From Actinostola sp. cb2023 (taxonomy: Eukaryota; Cnidaria; Anthozoa; Actiniaria; Actinostolidae): a stretch of 64,000 nucleotides of DNA. The stretch lies in contig JAUJYZ010000118.1 in assembly GCA_033675265.1 (NCBI GenBank), positions 585,501 to 649,500 on the forward strand, given 5' to 3'. Below, piece by piece: positions 45,127-57,317 of the stretch. Both the position numbers and the translations under genes were made by a program. The notes beneath the pieces were generated by a model, which had not been told where the DNA came from, did not search any database, and saw only the letters and a list, made by a program, of their open reading frames with translations. Numbering within the stretch: the first letter of the stretch is position 1; each line of letters begins with the position of its first letter.

Positions 45127-45327
45127 ACGACTCAAAAACTCCATCCCAATTTACCTTTATCTAAAACAGTATTACGCTAATTCTAAGCAAATGATACAAG
45201 AAAATTACAAAACTTTCTTGTGAAGGTACTTTTGACGTCAACACTGTCATGCGCAGGACACATGCACTTGAATGAATGAAAACCTATATTTAAACAGGGT
45301 ATTCCCTTCAGTAACGAAACGTACTGC

Positions 45328-45902
45328 CAGGGGCGTAGCGTGCTTTTTTTCCAATGTACGCACAGAGCAACGAGCGCCGAAGGCGTGAGTTTCTATGGGG
45401 GTGAGGGGGCATGCCCCCCCTGGAAATTTAGAAATCTAAAGTCTTGGAAATACCATTTTCTTCGTTTTCCAGCGGACTTTCTCGCTACATAAATACATAG
45501 TAAAATGCATCTATCACTCAAGTTTTTTTGGGATTTATGTAAAGGATTTACATAAAGCTTATACACTGTTACCGAGGTCTATTAGCGATATAACAACCCG
45601 ATAGGCGAAGCCGTTTTTTTTGGTATTTATTTTGTTTGAGAGACAACTGTTCACTGGGGCTGCTACATGTTTTCTCCGGGATTTTCACTGGTCGAGAGAC
45701 GACTACGTCACTGCAGATAACTTGGACGAGCGGCGAACGCGAGAGCTGATAGGGAGTGCGGGGGCATGTAGCCTGCGAATACAGCCGCTTTTTAGTCAGC
45801 TGTTAAGATTTGGTCTTAGATTTCATATTTTTATGCTTCTTATAATATTTATATTTTAAGGATTTTAAATTGTAACGTGCGTATATGCACGCTACGCCCC
45901 TG
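45328..45902. mobile_element. 575-bp non-autonomous DNA transposon with CAGGGGCGTAGC ends
   Basis: CAGGGGCGTAGCGTGC is inverted at GCACGCTACGCCCCTG, with ACTGC directly repeated on both sides (45323-45327 and 45903-45907). CAG..CTG ends resemble hAT elements, although those usually make 8-bp duplications. No transposase is present. Confidence 0.7.
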
Positions 45903-46011
45903 ACTGCTATCAATGGGAGCCCTAATATATAAATATACATATAAAATACTATAAATACTTCAACTCATCCCACATTGGAGAGGCTTTGTATTCCTAAGTA
46001 GGAAGCGTTAA

Positions 46012-46417
46012 GCCGCGGCTATACACGAGCGATTTTTTGCCTGCACAGGCGAAGCGATTTTTTGAAATCACCACACGCGGTGAAAATCGCCCGTGTAGCC
46101 ACCCTTGCACAGGCGACGCGCAGCTGAAAAAATCGCAAAACAAAAAGTCGCGAGAAATTAAATGAGTTGAACTTTTCGTGACAGTCGCTCGTGTATTTCC
46201 CTTGCACTCGCGACGCAAGTGCAAGGGAAATACACGAGCGCTTATCTAGCCAATAAGGTGCAAGGACGAAATCAATGCTTTTGTTTTTCAAAATGGCGTC
46301 CTTTATCGCCAGCATTTGTCACCAGCATTTGTCGCTCGTGTAGCCACCACCGCGCGTTGGTGATTTCAAAAAATCGCATCGCCTGTGCAAGCGAAAAATC
46401 GCTCGTGTAGCCGCGGC
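46012..46417. mobile_element. 406-bp TTAA-flanked MITE with a nested central hairpin
   Basis: GCCGCGGCTATACACGAGCG and CGCTCGTGTAGCCGCGGC form long imperfect arms (about 70 bp), with TTAA at 46008-46011 and 46418-46421. The centre has its own palindrome, CGCTCGTGTATTTCCCTTGC facing GCAAGGGAAATACACGAGCG. Confidence 0.8.
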
Positions 46418-46677
46418 TTAAGGATATTCGTAACTTGCTGTCGGTGCTATGCAAAAGGTCAATGATACGAGTAAATGCCGGGTAAATGGGACCTTTGCAT
46501 GACCTGTGTTACAGGCAATCAGACAACTCATATATATAGACGACACTGATGTTTTATTCATCAGTTGGACAAACCTGATTGGACCAATTGCTCATTACTT
46601 ATTAATGAGTTTTAGAATAATAATAATAATAATAATAACAATAATAATTTTAAAAGGATTTAGAAAAGTATATAATA

Positions 46678-46796
46678 GGGCCATTTATACGAGCGAATAA
46701 AGGACGCGTCTTATAAGAACACGACAAAAAGTGCCATTTATACGGATAGTTCGCAATAGATAAGACGCGTCCTATTTTCGCTCGTATGAATGGCCC
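46678..46796. mobile_element. TA-flanked MITE (GGGCCATTTATACGAGCG)
   Basis: GGGCCATTTATACGAGCGAA and CGCTCGTATGAATGGCCC are inverted ends, followed inward by GGACGCGTCTTAT/ATAAGACGCGTCC. TA lies on each side. Confidence 0.8.
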
Positions 46797-47235
46797 TAAT
46801 GTCTCAATCTTCAAAGTTATCTTACGAAGAATACGATGATCTCATCCAGACACTTTCCATGACTAAATATATGTTTCTTGTTTTTATTTTTAAGTACTCC
46901 CATTGGGAAGGTTTTTATTTTTCAAATACCGGCCCCCTTTTTACACCCCAAAAGTTTTGGGGACTCCCCAATTTCTCATCAGTTTATGCATGCTCCCTAA
47001 TTAATATCTCAGAGGCTCCTTCTTTAGTGTCTTGGAACTCCCCATATTTTAATTTACCTTCATTCACTTTCAAGCAATAGATACAAAAGACAGTCATTCA
47101 TTTTCAGAGATATATATTTAAAATAATTAATATGGCTGTACAAAAGCAAAAATAAATAAAAATGCAGATCTAAAGCTACTTATTAAACTTTGTTAAGTAG
47201 CAGTTATCTATGTCAGTTTTTTGCACAATTTATGA

Positions 47236-47241
47236 TTTATT
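47236..47241 (-). promoter_or_regulatory. Candidate polyadenylation signal of the KLF gene
   Basis: Minus-strand AATAAA, about 490 bp past the KLF stop, would give an AU-rich 3' UTR. Confidence 0.45.
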
Positions 47242-47729
47242 TACATGATCAGAACTGAAAACAATATATACAATAATACAGATGATATGATATGCATTCA
47301 CATACATATAAATATAGCACACTTGCATGAAATCCTGGATGAAACAGAGCGTGTAGGAATTGCTACTTCTAAAATGTAATCCTGAGCAAATGGTGTATTG
47401 TTATGCAAGCATCATTATTATTATATACTGAACACTTTTTCTTGAAAGGCCAACATATTTAGTCAGCTAGCTATTATATCAGCAAGATTCTCTTGCATGT
47501 TTTCTAACTGGATATGACCAGAATAAGCACATATATATATAATTAGGATGGTAGGTATATACATGGCCTTGACAGTCCTTGATTGAATGGACTAAGGTGG
47601 ACTAGTTAACACACCAGTCTTAGTCTGGTTTGAGTGGGGCATGATCATGGGGTTGATCATTGACTCCATCTGGCCTTTGGGAGGTCTGTAGCCCACTGGC
47701 TGCTGTCTCAACTCTGTCACCTTGCATCA

Positions 47730-49580
<1,851 letters not shown>

Positions 49581-50972
49581 AACCTGAACGAATTTCAGAA
49601 AACACCAGTTCAACAGTAGTGTTTTGTTATGGTCGTGCGTTGTAAGTTGAACTTAGATCAGTAGCGAAGATCATGCAGGAAGAGGGGCGTATATGTGGGC
49701 TGGACCAATCAGAACTCGCCTCTCATAAGTTTAGCCAATCAGCATCGAGCTTACATGTGAACACTTCATGGAGTAAACCCTCAACCACGTGGAACAGCAA
49801 AATAGAGAATGACCTTTGGACCAGGATTGTGTTTACATACGAAAATAGACAACACGTGCACGTGAATTTCATGCTCGTGATAACAGATTTGACATATCGA
49901 AGTCATGCAACGGTTTTGAGACACATAATTCGACAGAAAACGATTTTTAAATGTTATAAATTTAAAATACTATAATTATAAAAGAGAAAACCGCAAATTT
50001 GAGGCCACAAGGATTAAAAATATTCACACAGAGGCGTTGTCCAACCGCTGACAGATATACCTTTCTTGAGACATGACGGGACCATGAGGGGTGATCGAAT
50101 TTAGGTGTTTTCTGGGTGTGGGGCATCCACGACTAGCCCCACCCAATTTCCTACAAGTTTCTTCAGCACTTTCAGTTTCAGTAAAATAAAATAGATGTTT
50201 CCAAAAATATATTTTTTGGGGGGTATAATGTAGAAAGAAAGAGAGAGAGAGAGAAAAGGGGAGAGAGGGAAAGGAAAGATTTAGAACAGGAAAAACAATC
50301 AATTACAATGGGGAAAAAGAGAGAAAAGAAAAATGGAAAGACAAATGACTAGTGGAAGAAACACAAAGCGACAAATTTTGTATGGATAATGTGTTGACCG
50401 CGAAACGTCCCGCAGTTCATGAGTTATTTCACAATTCAGGAAGTACTGCCGACCGGTTGATGTGTAAATAACAATATCAAAACCAGCTCCAATATTTTTC
50501 ATGAAAATTATAAATACAGATTTGAAAAACATCACAGTCTATTCAGTTCCTGTCCATGAAATTTAGTTCTTCGGATTTTAATTAAAAACCTGTGCTTGAC
50601 GACAATAATTAACGGTGAGTCTAGTAGCAGCAAGCGACTACGGTGCTTATTAGTAGTGAGTGGGTGGTGAAATGGTTGGTCCTTCAGGTTTTCTCTCTGT
50701 CAGATGAGTATACTCCAGTTGTTAGGATCTATGCTTCTATGTGTCTATGTAGCTGTTTTTATTCTGTACAGTGCTAAGACCAGGAGCCGCCCCCCGTCTT
50801 TAATATTGATTGCTCACACCGGGAGCCGATCTGGAACTCACTCTTCAAGCTCAGCGTGAAACAAAATAACGTGTAAAAATAAAGCAATTGGAAAACGCGA
50901 GCCTGATGTGAGAATTGACAGCTTTCAACGTGATCGGTCTAGAGACGATGATTTCATATGTGCGTGTGCCGT

Positions 50973-51282
50973 ACCCCGGCAGGGGGGGTACTCGGGGGTA
51001 TCAGTGACGGGGAGGTGCGAATGAGGCCAAACTTTTTAACCCCAAAAAGTCCATTACGCAAAAACAAGACCCCCAAAAAGTCCAGGCCCAAATTCGTAAC
51101 CAAAAAGTCCAATTTGATATCATTTTTATCAACCCCCCAAAAAGTCCTTGCCAAAATCTTTATATCAAAAAAAGTCCACCAGAAAATTGATAACCCCAAA
51201 AAAGCCCCAAGCCGCGAATTTCAAACCCAAAAAAGGTCTTCGCACCTCCCCGTCACTGATACCCCTGAGTACCCCCCTGGGG
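50973..51282. mobile_element. MITE with CCCCGG..GGGGGTATCAGTGACG ends and internal AAAAAGTCC repeats
   Basis: GGTATCAGTGACGGGGAGGT is inverted at ACCTCCCCGTCACTGATACC, with CCCCGG..GGGGGG outermost. The interior holds eight or so CCCCAAAAAGTCC-like repeats in one orientation. A similar motif occurs near 46930-46970 and 9040-9090. Confidence 0.8.
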
Positions 51283-52947
51283 TTCTACCCACCCCAAAAA
51301 CTGCTAATGTACGTATGATCTTACAGTCGCGATTGACGTTTGTTCGGCGAACAGGTGCACTCTAGTGATCCGCTTAACTGTTTAATTTTGCTGTTGGAGC
51401 AAACTTGGTGTTGGCGTGCTGATTTATTATGTACTCTATGTTTGCAAGTTTATTTACGAGCTCACAAAAAGTAAAGACATTTAAGACGGAAAATATTTTA
51501 ATAATTTTCCACAGAAAAAAAAAACACAAAGTCAATCGTGGAGTGTTTCACGTATAAGAAAAAAAAAACAAGAGAATATGAAGTAAGCTTACTTCATTTT
51601 ATCTTGGAAAAAAACTAACACTTTGTGTAATTTTAAGTCGGCAATATTTTCAGAGAGAATTGAATCCTATAATAAATATCAACTGATTGAGCCAGAAAAC
51701 TGAACCTATTTTAGGACTTTTAGACTTTGGACCGGTTTTGTCCGGCAACATATATATATAACTCCCATGTTGCATGAAAAACTATGAAATAATAACTGAA
51801 ACAAGAAAGTAGCGTACCAGGCCACGACCATTCCACGTAAGGTGTTTTGTTGTTGTTGTTGTGTGGCACAGTGAAGCTAAAACAAAACAACAAAATATGA
51901 TGAAATAGTCTGTGCATCTGTGATCATCCTCAACTGAATGGAACGGCTAGCGAAGCGAGAGATCGAGTCAGTAAACTTGGTAAACTGGTAATCAAACAAG
52001 AGCAAACTACTAACTTTCAAGATTGATCCCGGAAATCGGCTGTCAATTTTCATAGAAAATATTGCCTGGTTTGACAGTTTATTTCTTGACTTTATTATAA
52101 CTTTGCTTGAATCTTACTGATCAAGAGCGGAATACCAGTCTCCGCTCACGTGAAGATATTAATAACAGAGTGCAGTCTGGCTGCTACTCGCCGGCTCAAC
52201 TGCCGAGATTCCGAGATTTGCGAGCGAATCAATCTTTGTTGAACCTGAGCAATACTGATTGTGCAAGTCTGAAATTGTCAGTTTGTACAGAGCAAGTCTA
52301 AAATTGTCAGTTTGTACAGAGAAACCATGGTCTTTTAATTTTGTAACAATCGAAGAGCGACAATGACCAGCAAAGGCGGATGTCTGACTGAACACTGAGA
52401 GGAAACATTTCGGGAAGTGCAATGTCCGAGTGTCTTCGGGTGTCGGTACGTCGTATACGTGGTACGCTAGTTCAGATCAAATCGGAATCAGTCAAGTTAA
52501 TTAAAATTCTCTCACAGCCAAGTCGTTCATTTGACTTACACGAGAACTGACGTGAGACACGCAAATCAGTGATCAAGAAAACATATATCATCGGTGATTT
52601 CAGTGAGTTGGACTTTGGTCTTTTGAAGTCCGTGCGGGAGATGTAGCGACGTGTCAGTTCAAGTAACTATTTCAACTATTCACACTGATATGGTAAGCCG
52701 AGGTGGTCTTTCACACTGACCTTCTCCTACGTGCCAGGGTAAAGCCACGTGTAGCCATTCTCCAGGGTGCATGGAGTAAAGCCTGGTCTTCGCTAGCGAC
52801 GCAAGCAGAACTGAGCACGATCAACTGTGTCGTGTAAAAACAGCCCAACGCAATTAAAACCCGAAGCACAAGAAATGGAATAAATTTGATCCTTGCGCTT
52901 ATGCTCGCATCAGGCCCGTTTTCACAGTGACGTAAGGCAGTCTTATA

Positions 52948-53154
52948 GAGTCGTTTTCGTATGAGTGGGAAACCTACGGTACGGAGTTACGGTCACGGTA
53001 CGGAATCAAAGACATTGTATTCAACCAATCACAGCGCGCAAAATCATCACTCAACCAATCAGAATGCTTGGATACGGCATGATGATGGCGCGATACGGTC
53101 ACGCTACGGCACGAACCGTACCGTAGCTACTTCCCACTCATACGAAAACGACTC
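52948..53154. mobile_element. MITE copy C, GAGTCRTTTTCRTATG family, TA-flanked
   Basis: GAGTCGTTTTCGTATGAGTG and CACTCATACGAAAACGACTC are perfectly inverted and flanked by TA (52946-52947, 53155-53156). It is the cleanest copy of the family seen at 4872 and 22150. Confidence 0.85.
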
Positions 53155-53159
53155 TATAT

Positions 53160-53740
53160 ATGCTTACGCTTATGCTTGCGTGAGGCCCGTTTTCACAGTG
53201 ACATCAGGCTTCTTATGCTTACGCGCTTATGCGTGTATCAGGCTCGTTTTCACAGTGATGTAAGGCCTCTTGTGCTTACGCGCTTATGCTTGCGTGAGGC
53301 CCGTTTTCACAGTGACGTAAAGCCTCTTATGCTTGCGCCTATGCTTGCATCAGGCCCGTTTTCACAGTGACGTAAGGCCTCTTACGCTTGCGCGCTTATG
53401 CTTGCGTGAGGCCCGTTTTCACAATGACGTAAGGCCTATTATGCTTACGCTTATGCTTCTCACAGTGATATAAGGCCTCTTATGCTTGCACTTATGCTTG
53501 CGTCAGGTCCATTTTCACAGTGACATAAGGCCTCTTGTGCTTACGCTTATGCTTGCGCGAGGCCCGTTTTCACAGTGACATATATAACTTAGGCCTCTTG
53601 TGCTTACGCTTATGCTTGCGTCTGGCCCGTTTTCACAGTGACGTAAGACAGTCTTATGCTTACGCTGATGCTTGCGTGAGGCCCGTTTTCACAGTGACAT
53701 AATTGCCTCTCATGCTTACGCTCATGCTTGAGTCGCAACT
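53160..53740. repeat. ~55-bp minisatellite, about 10 diverged units
   Basis: Units contain GCTTATGCTTGCGTGAGGCC, GTTTTCACAGTGACGTAAGG and CCTCTT. They are reverse-complement relatives of the 30.8-31.6 kb array but much more diverged. Confidence 0.88.
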
Positions 53741-53867
53741 GAAAAACAAGGCTTCAGTTGGGCTACGTGGCGGTAAGGGTGGGTATATAATACCTTCTTT
53801 CTCGCTCATTCTCCCTCAATGTTGTTCTAGTTATCCATTTATTCTCTGTGTGAACCAAACAGCTCTA

Positions 53868-54040
53868 TTAAATGGACACTGGATTTATCCCACCATTAGC
53901 GCTATCCTTAGTCAAAGAGTGGATATATAACGCTATCCGTCTGATAAATCCTGGCCCAGTGGACAAATGTATTAGTAGATAACGCAGCATCAACTTATCC
54001 ACTGGATAAATATGTATCCAACGCGGGGACAGTGCTAACC
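53868..54040. mobile_element. GGATAA/TTATCC MITE, copy 2
   Basis: GGACACTGGATTTATCCCAC and the mirrored TTATCCACTGGATAAATATG, with GCGCTATCC blocks between, match the families at 12885 and 55918. Confidence 0.5.
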
Positions 54041-54106
54041 TAGCCTTGAACAACCGTGACCAGGCTTATTTATCAAAAGATCAGTCATGTCGACAATGAT
54101 TTCAAT

Positions 54107-54515
54107 GAACATTTGTTCAGTCTGCACGTGTCTATCAAGAGCCCTGCTGACCAGTAGTACGAGCCTAGAGATCTAGGTCTGCAAATGTTCAGTCTGCACG
54201 TGTTTATCAAGAGCCCTGCTGACCAGTAGTACGAGCCTAGAGATCTAGGTCACAGATATCAAATGTTCAGTCTGCACGTGTCTATCAAGAGCCCTGCTGA
54301 CCAGTAGTACGAGCCTAGAGATCTAGGTCACAGATATCAAATGTTCAGTCTGCACGTGTCTATCAAGAGCCCTGCTGACCAGTAGTACGAGCCTAGAGAT
54401 CTACTTCACAACATTTCTCCCGCAATGCATCAAATGTTCAGTCTGCACGTGTCTATCTAGAGCCCTGTTGACCAGTAGTACGAGCCTAGAGATCTAGGTC
54501 ACAGATATCAAATGT
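54107..54515. repeat. ~80-bp tandem repeat, five units
   Basis: Each unit has TTCAGTCTGCACGTGT, ATCAAGAGCCCTGCTGACCA and CCTAGAGATCTAGGTC. Spacers differ between units (one has an insert CTTCACAACATTTCTCC). The CACGTG in every unit is an E-box sequence. Confidence 0.92.
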
Positions 54516-55167
54516 TTCAGACATTTGATTGCTGTGATCTGGTTTTCTGTCTCACTCGATCAGTACATCAATTCCTGGATATAAAACAACACAGGTAACC
54601 CATCGTCTGATGGAATGCATGAGATTCATAAAAGGGATATTGGAAGGGCGTTACTCTAGCTGGTGTTGGTGCTACCAAGTAGCTAGCATCAAAAGAAAAC
54701 AAGGAGAGAGAAGGGACTGAAAAAGAATAATCGTCCAATCAAATTAGTCCTTGAACCGGAAATGTTTCCCAAGACGTCCGCACATTCTAAAATAACTTTA
54801 GTGAAATTAACTCAAAGCCCAGAAAAAGCGCGGGACTTCGTCGCTGTCCGACTCACTGTCCCATTGTTCTCTCTTTTTTCTATTCAACTGAACTTATCCC
54901 GCATAGAAAATGATGCATCCCTAAAACAATCCCACAATCCCCCGCAAAGCGCACTAGTTACCAGCTTTGGTCGTGAATTGTACATCACTTTTGCTTGTTT
55001 TACAAACTTTTTAATGCAGTAAGCCGGATCACTTTCATTGATAGCTGATTGATAAACTCTTAGCTTTTTACTGACATTAGTCTTACCGCATCCGCTAACT
55101 AATTTACAGCTCCCTCTATAGTGGCTTTTATGATTACTATATGTAAGACAATTTTCTAAACCTATTT

Positions 55168-55419
55168 TACCCCATTCACACCAAACCTTGTTTAAGTAAA
55201 TTGAGTTTTTCTTGCTTCTCTAATTCGAGGGCATTTAATTTCACAAGAATCAAACTATCTGGAATTTCTACTGTGCAACACAAAAGGACAGTTTACCAGC
55301 AGTTCTGTGCCACTGAGAAGTTTGCGTGCATGGCTGTTGTAGATAATTTTCTAAATTAACCTGTTTAGTTAAACCCGGCTTAAAAACATGCTTAAGTCTC
55401 GGTGTCTGTGAACGGGGCA
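55168..55419. mobile_element. MITE TGCCCCRTTCACACCAA, copy 2
   Basis: CCCCATTCACACCAAACC and GGTGTCTGTGAACGGGGC ends, with an interior that parallels 34164-34398 along its length (CAGTTTACCAGCAGTT, CTAAAC, GTTTAGTTAAAC). Confidence 0.75.
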
Positions 55420-55847
55420 TTAGTTTCATATGATTATCTATCGTGAATGCTCTATTTAGCGCCGAATATACTGAAGCTTATCGAGTTTCGAGGGTTTTAG
55501 CTGAAGTGGATTATTGGAGAAGACAGAGGCGTTAATTCAAGCTTAAGAATTATTGACAGTAAAATGCACTATAAAACACGGCTTACAGTCCACCATGATC
55601 TTTGTCATGTTAGCGCAGTAATCAATCCATTACTGATACATATGTATAAAGGCTATCACTATAGCTGTTCACCTTACTTTTGCATAGTACAGACACTTAT
55701 AGAGGGAATGGCTTAATGTTAGAGAGGGGTGCTTATCAAACGTCACGTCTCTAGCGGGTGCTTAATTGAGAAGAGGCGCGTATTTGACACCCCGGCGCTA
55801 ATTAGAGCATTTATTGCACTCCTTGTCCCAGTCATGCTCGAGAATCC

Positions 55848-55910
55848 AGCGGTGCTCTTCGGCGAGGGCTCGGATGAAACATCGCCGAGCCCGCGCCGAA
55901 GAGCACCGCT
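55848..55910. repeat. GC-rich 26-bp hairpin with 11-nt loop
   Basis: Arm 55848-55873 (AGCGGTGCTCTTCGGCGAGG + GCTCGG) pairs with 55885-55910 with one mismatch in 26. It lies immediately before the GGATAA element at 55918. Confidence 0.8.
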
Positions 55911-55917
55911 GCGCCAG

Positions 55918-56010
55918 CAATTGGATAAATCCTTATCCAGCGGATAACTGTATTGGAAAACAGCATCAGGATTATCCAATGGATAGCGCTATCCACTCTT
56001 TGAACAACCA
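55918..56010. mobile_element. GGATAA/TTATCC MITE, copy 3
   Basis: AATTGGATAAATCCTTATCC, then ATTATCCAATGGATAGCGCT and ATCCACTCTTTG match the interior of the 12885 copy. Confidence 0.5.
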
Positions 56011-56807
56011 GGGCTTAAACACACAATGGACATTTGCATGTTGGCCAATTAAATTTGCTATTATTATTCTACTTATATATTTCACGATATATATATTTCG
56101 TTTAAAGTTGACTGATAAACATGTACAAAAATGACAACTTTAAACTTGCGTTAACTGCAGCTACAACCCCATGCCAAATAAAATGTGCCATACGTAACAT
56201 AAACATGTGAAACACCCCCTCCCCCGGCCCTCCCCCCACCATATCATTGTTACTCGGCACCCTATAGATACTCTTGATGTATTTATGGTCTTACCCCACC
56301 ATTGAGATGGGTCGAGAGGGTCAAAGCGGCTCATTTATTTTGCATAGGGTTGTACTGAGCGTTACACAAGCTTCATTGGTGTCAATCAAAATAAATCACT
56401 GCATGATGTCTTGTTACAGCCGTTTCAAGAACGTTGTCACTAGAAAGAAGTCAAGCCTACACAACTTCGTGACTCTTGCCAAAGCAACTTCCCATGATTC
56501 CTTTCGGTCTTGCTCGTAAGATTTGAGTGCTTCTGTCGACAACGACCATACAGGCCTCGGTCTGACGCAGCTGCAGAATGCTCTCGGATGCATGTCAATA
56601 TGGTGCCATTGCAAATCCAAATCTTTCGCACGCCTTCAGTCAGGAGTTTCTGTCCTGGCAAGTCGTCTCTGTCTCTGTTGGCGATCTCTTTGCAGTTTCT
56701 TAGCGTAATTGTTCACGATTCGTTATCTACCTTAATTAACACATCAAACGCTGCAGTGCAACTCGCTATGGGTCCATCGTGAAGTTGTGAGATTCTCTTG
56801 ATTAATA

Positions 56808-57032
56808 CAGTACAACCTTAATTCGCTAATGCCGGGACACATCCAGTAAGCGGACACATCCCGGCCGTAAACGGACACCTTCCGTAAGCGACAACTCGCA
56901 ATCGGACACCTCCCGTAAGTGGACACCTCCCGTAAGTGGACACCTCCCGTAAGCGGACACCTTCTTTGATAACCTCCCATAAGAGGACATCTGGTCCCAA
57001 GGGTTTCCGCTTACGGTAGACTCCACTGTAGT
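56808..57032. mobile_element. Element with CAGTNNAACCT..AGACTCCACTG ends and GGACAC repeats
   Basis: ACAGTACAACCTTAATTCGC at the left faces TAGACTCCACTGTAG at the right, and the interior repeats GTAAGYGGACACCTCCC. The pattern resembles pogo/mariner-type MITEs. It lies in the probable 3' UTR of the GPCR gene. Confidence 0.5.
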
Positions 57033-57305
57033 TCTAGTTGATGAGTGCGCGCATGTACGAGGTGTACCACTAAAACATTTCTTTGATAACCTCCCATAAG
57101 AGGACATCTGGTCCCAAGGGTTTCCGCTTACGGTAGACTCCACTGTAGTTGTAGTTGATGAGTGCGCGCATGTACGAGGTGTACCACTAAAACATTGCTT
57201 TGATAACCTCCCATAAGAGGACATCTGGTCCCAAGGGTTTCCGCTTACGGTAGACTCCACTGTAGTTCTAGTTGATGAGTGCGCGCATGTACGAGGTGTA
57301 CCAGC
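56964..57305. repeat. ~117-bp direct repeat, three units, abutting the GPCR stop
   Basis: CTTTGATAACCTCCCATAAG starts units at about 56964, 57081 and 57199. They are nearly identical through TGTACGAGGTGTACCA. The last ends 13 bp from the stop codon at 57318, so the repeats lie in the 3' UTR. Confidence 0.93.
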
Positions 57306-57317
57306 AACTCGTATCGT

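Larger units (their letters stand above)
49581..56800. other. Gene-poor spacer between KLF and the GPCR
   Basis: About 7 kb dominated by MITEs and minisatellites (50973, 52948, 53160, 53868, 54107, 55168, 55848, 55918). The remaining open frames are short, lack splice support and show no family I recognise. Confidence 0.55.

Noticed and set aside
45620..45859. Plus-strand 79-codon frame
   Set aside because: It lies entirely within the 45328-45902 transposon and has no recognisable domain.
52107..52301. Small plus-strand gene
   Set aside because: 64 codons with no splice context or family similarity; it overlaps a 27-bp direct duplication (about 52262-52321).
53160..53740. CRISPR-like spacing of GGCCCGTTTTCACAGTGACG
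   Set aside because: The intervening sequence is also repeated; this is a diverged minisatellite.
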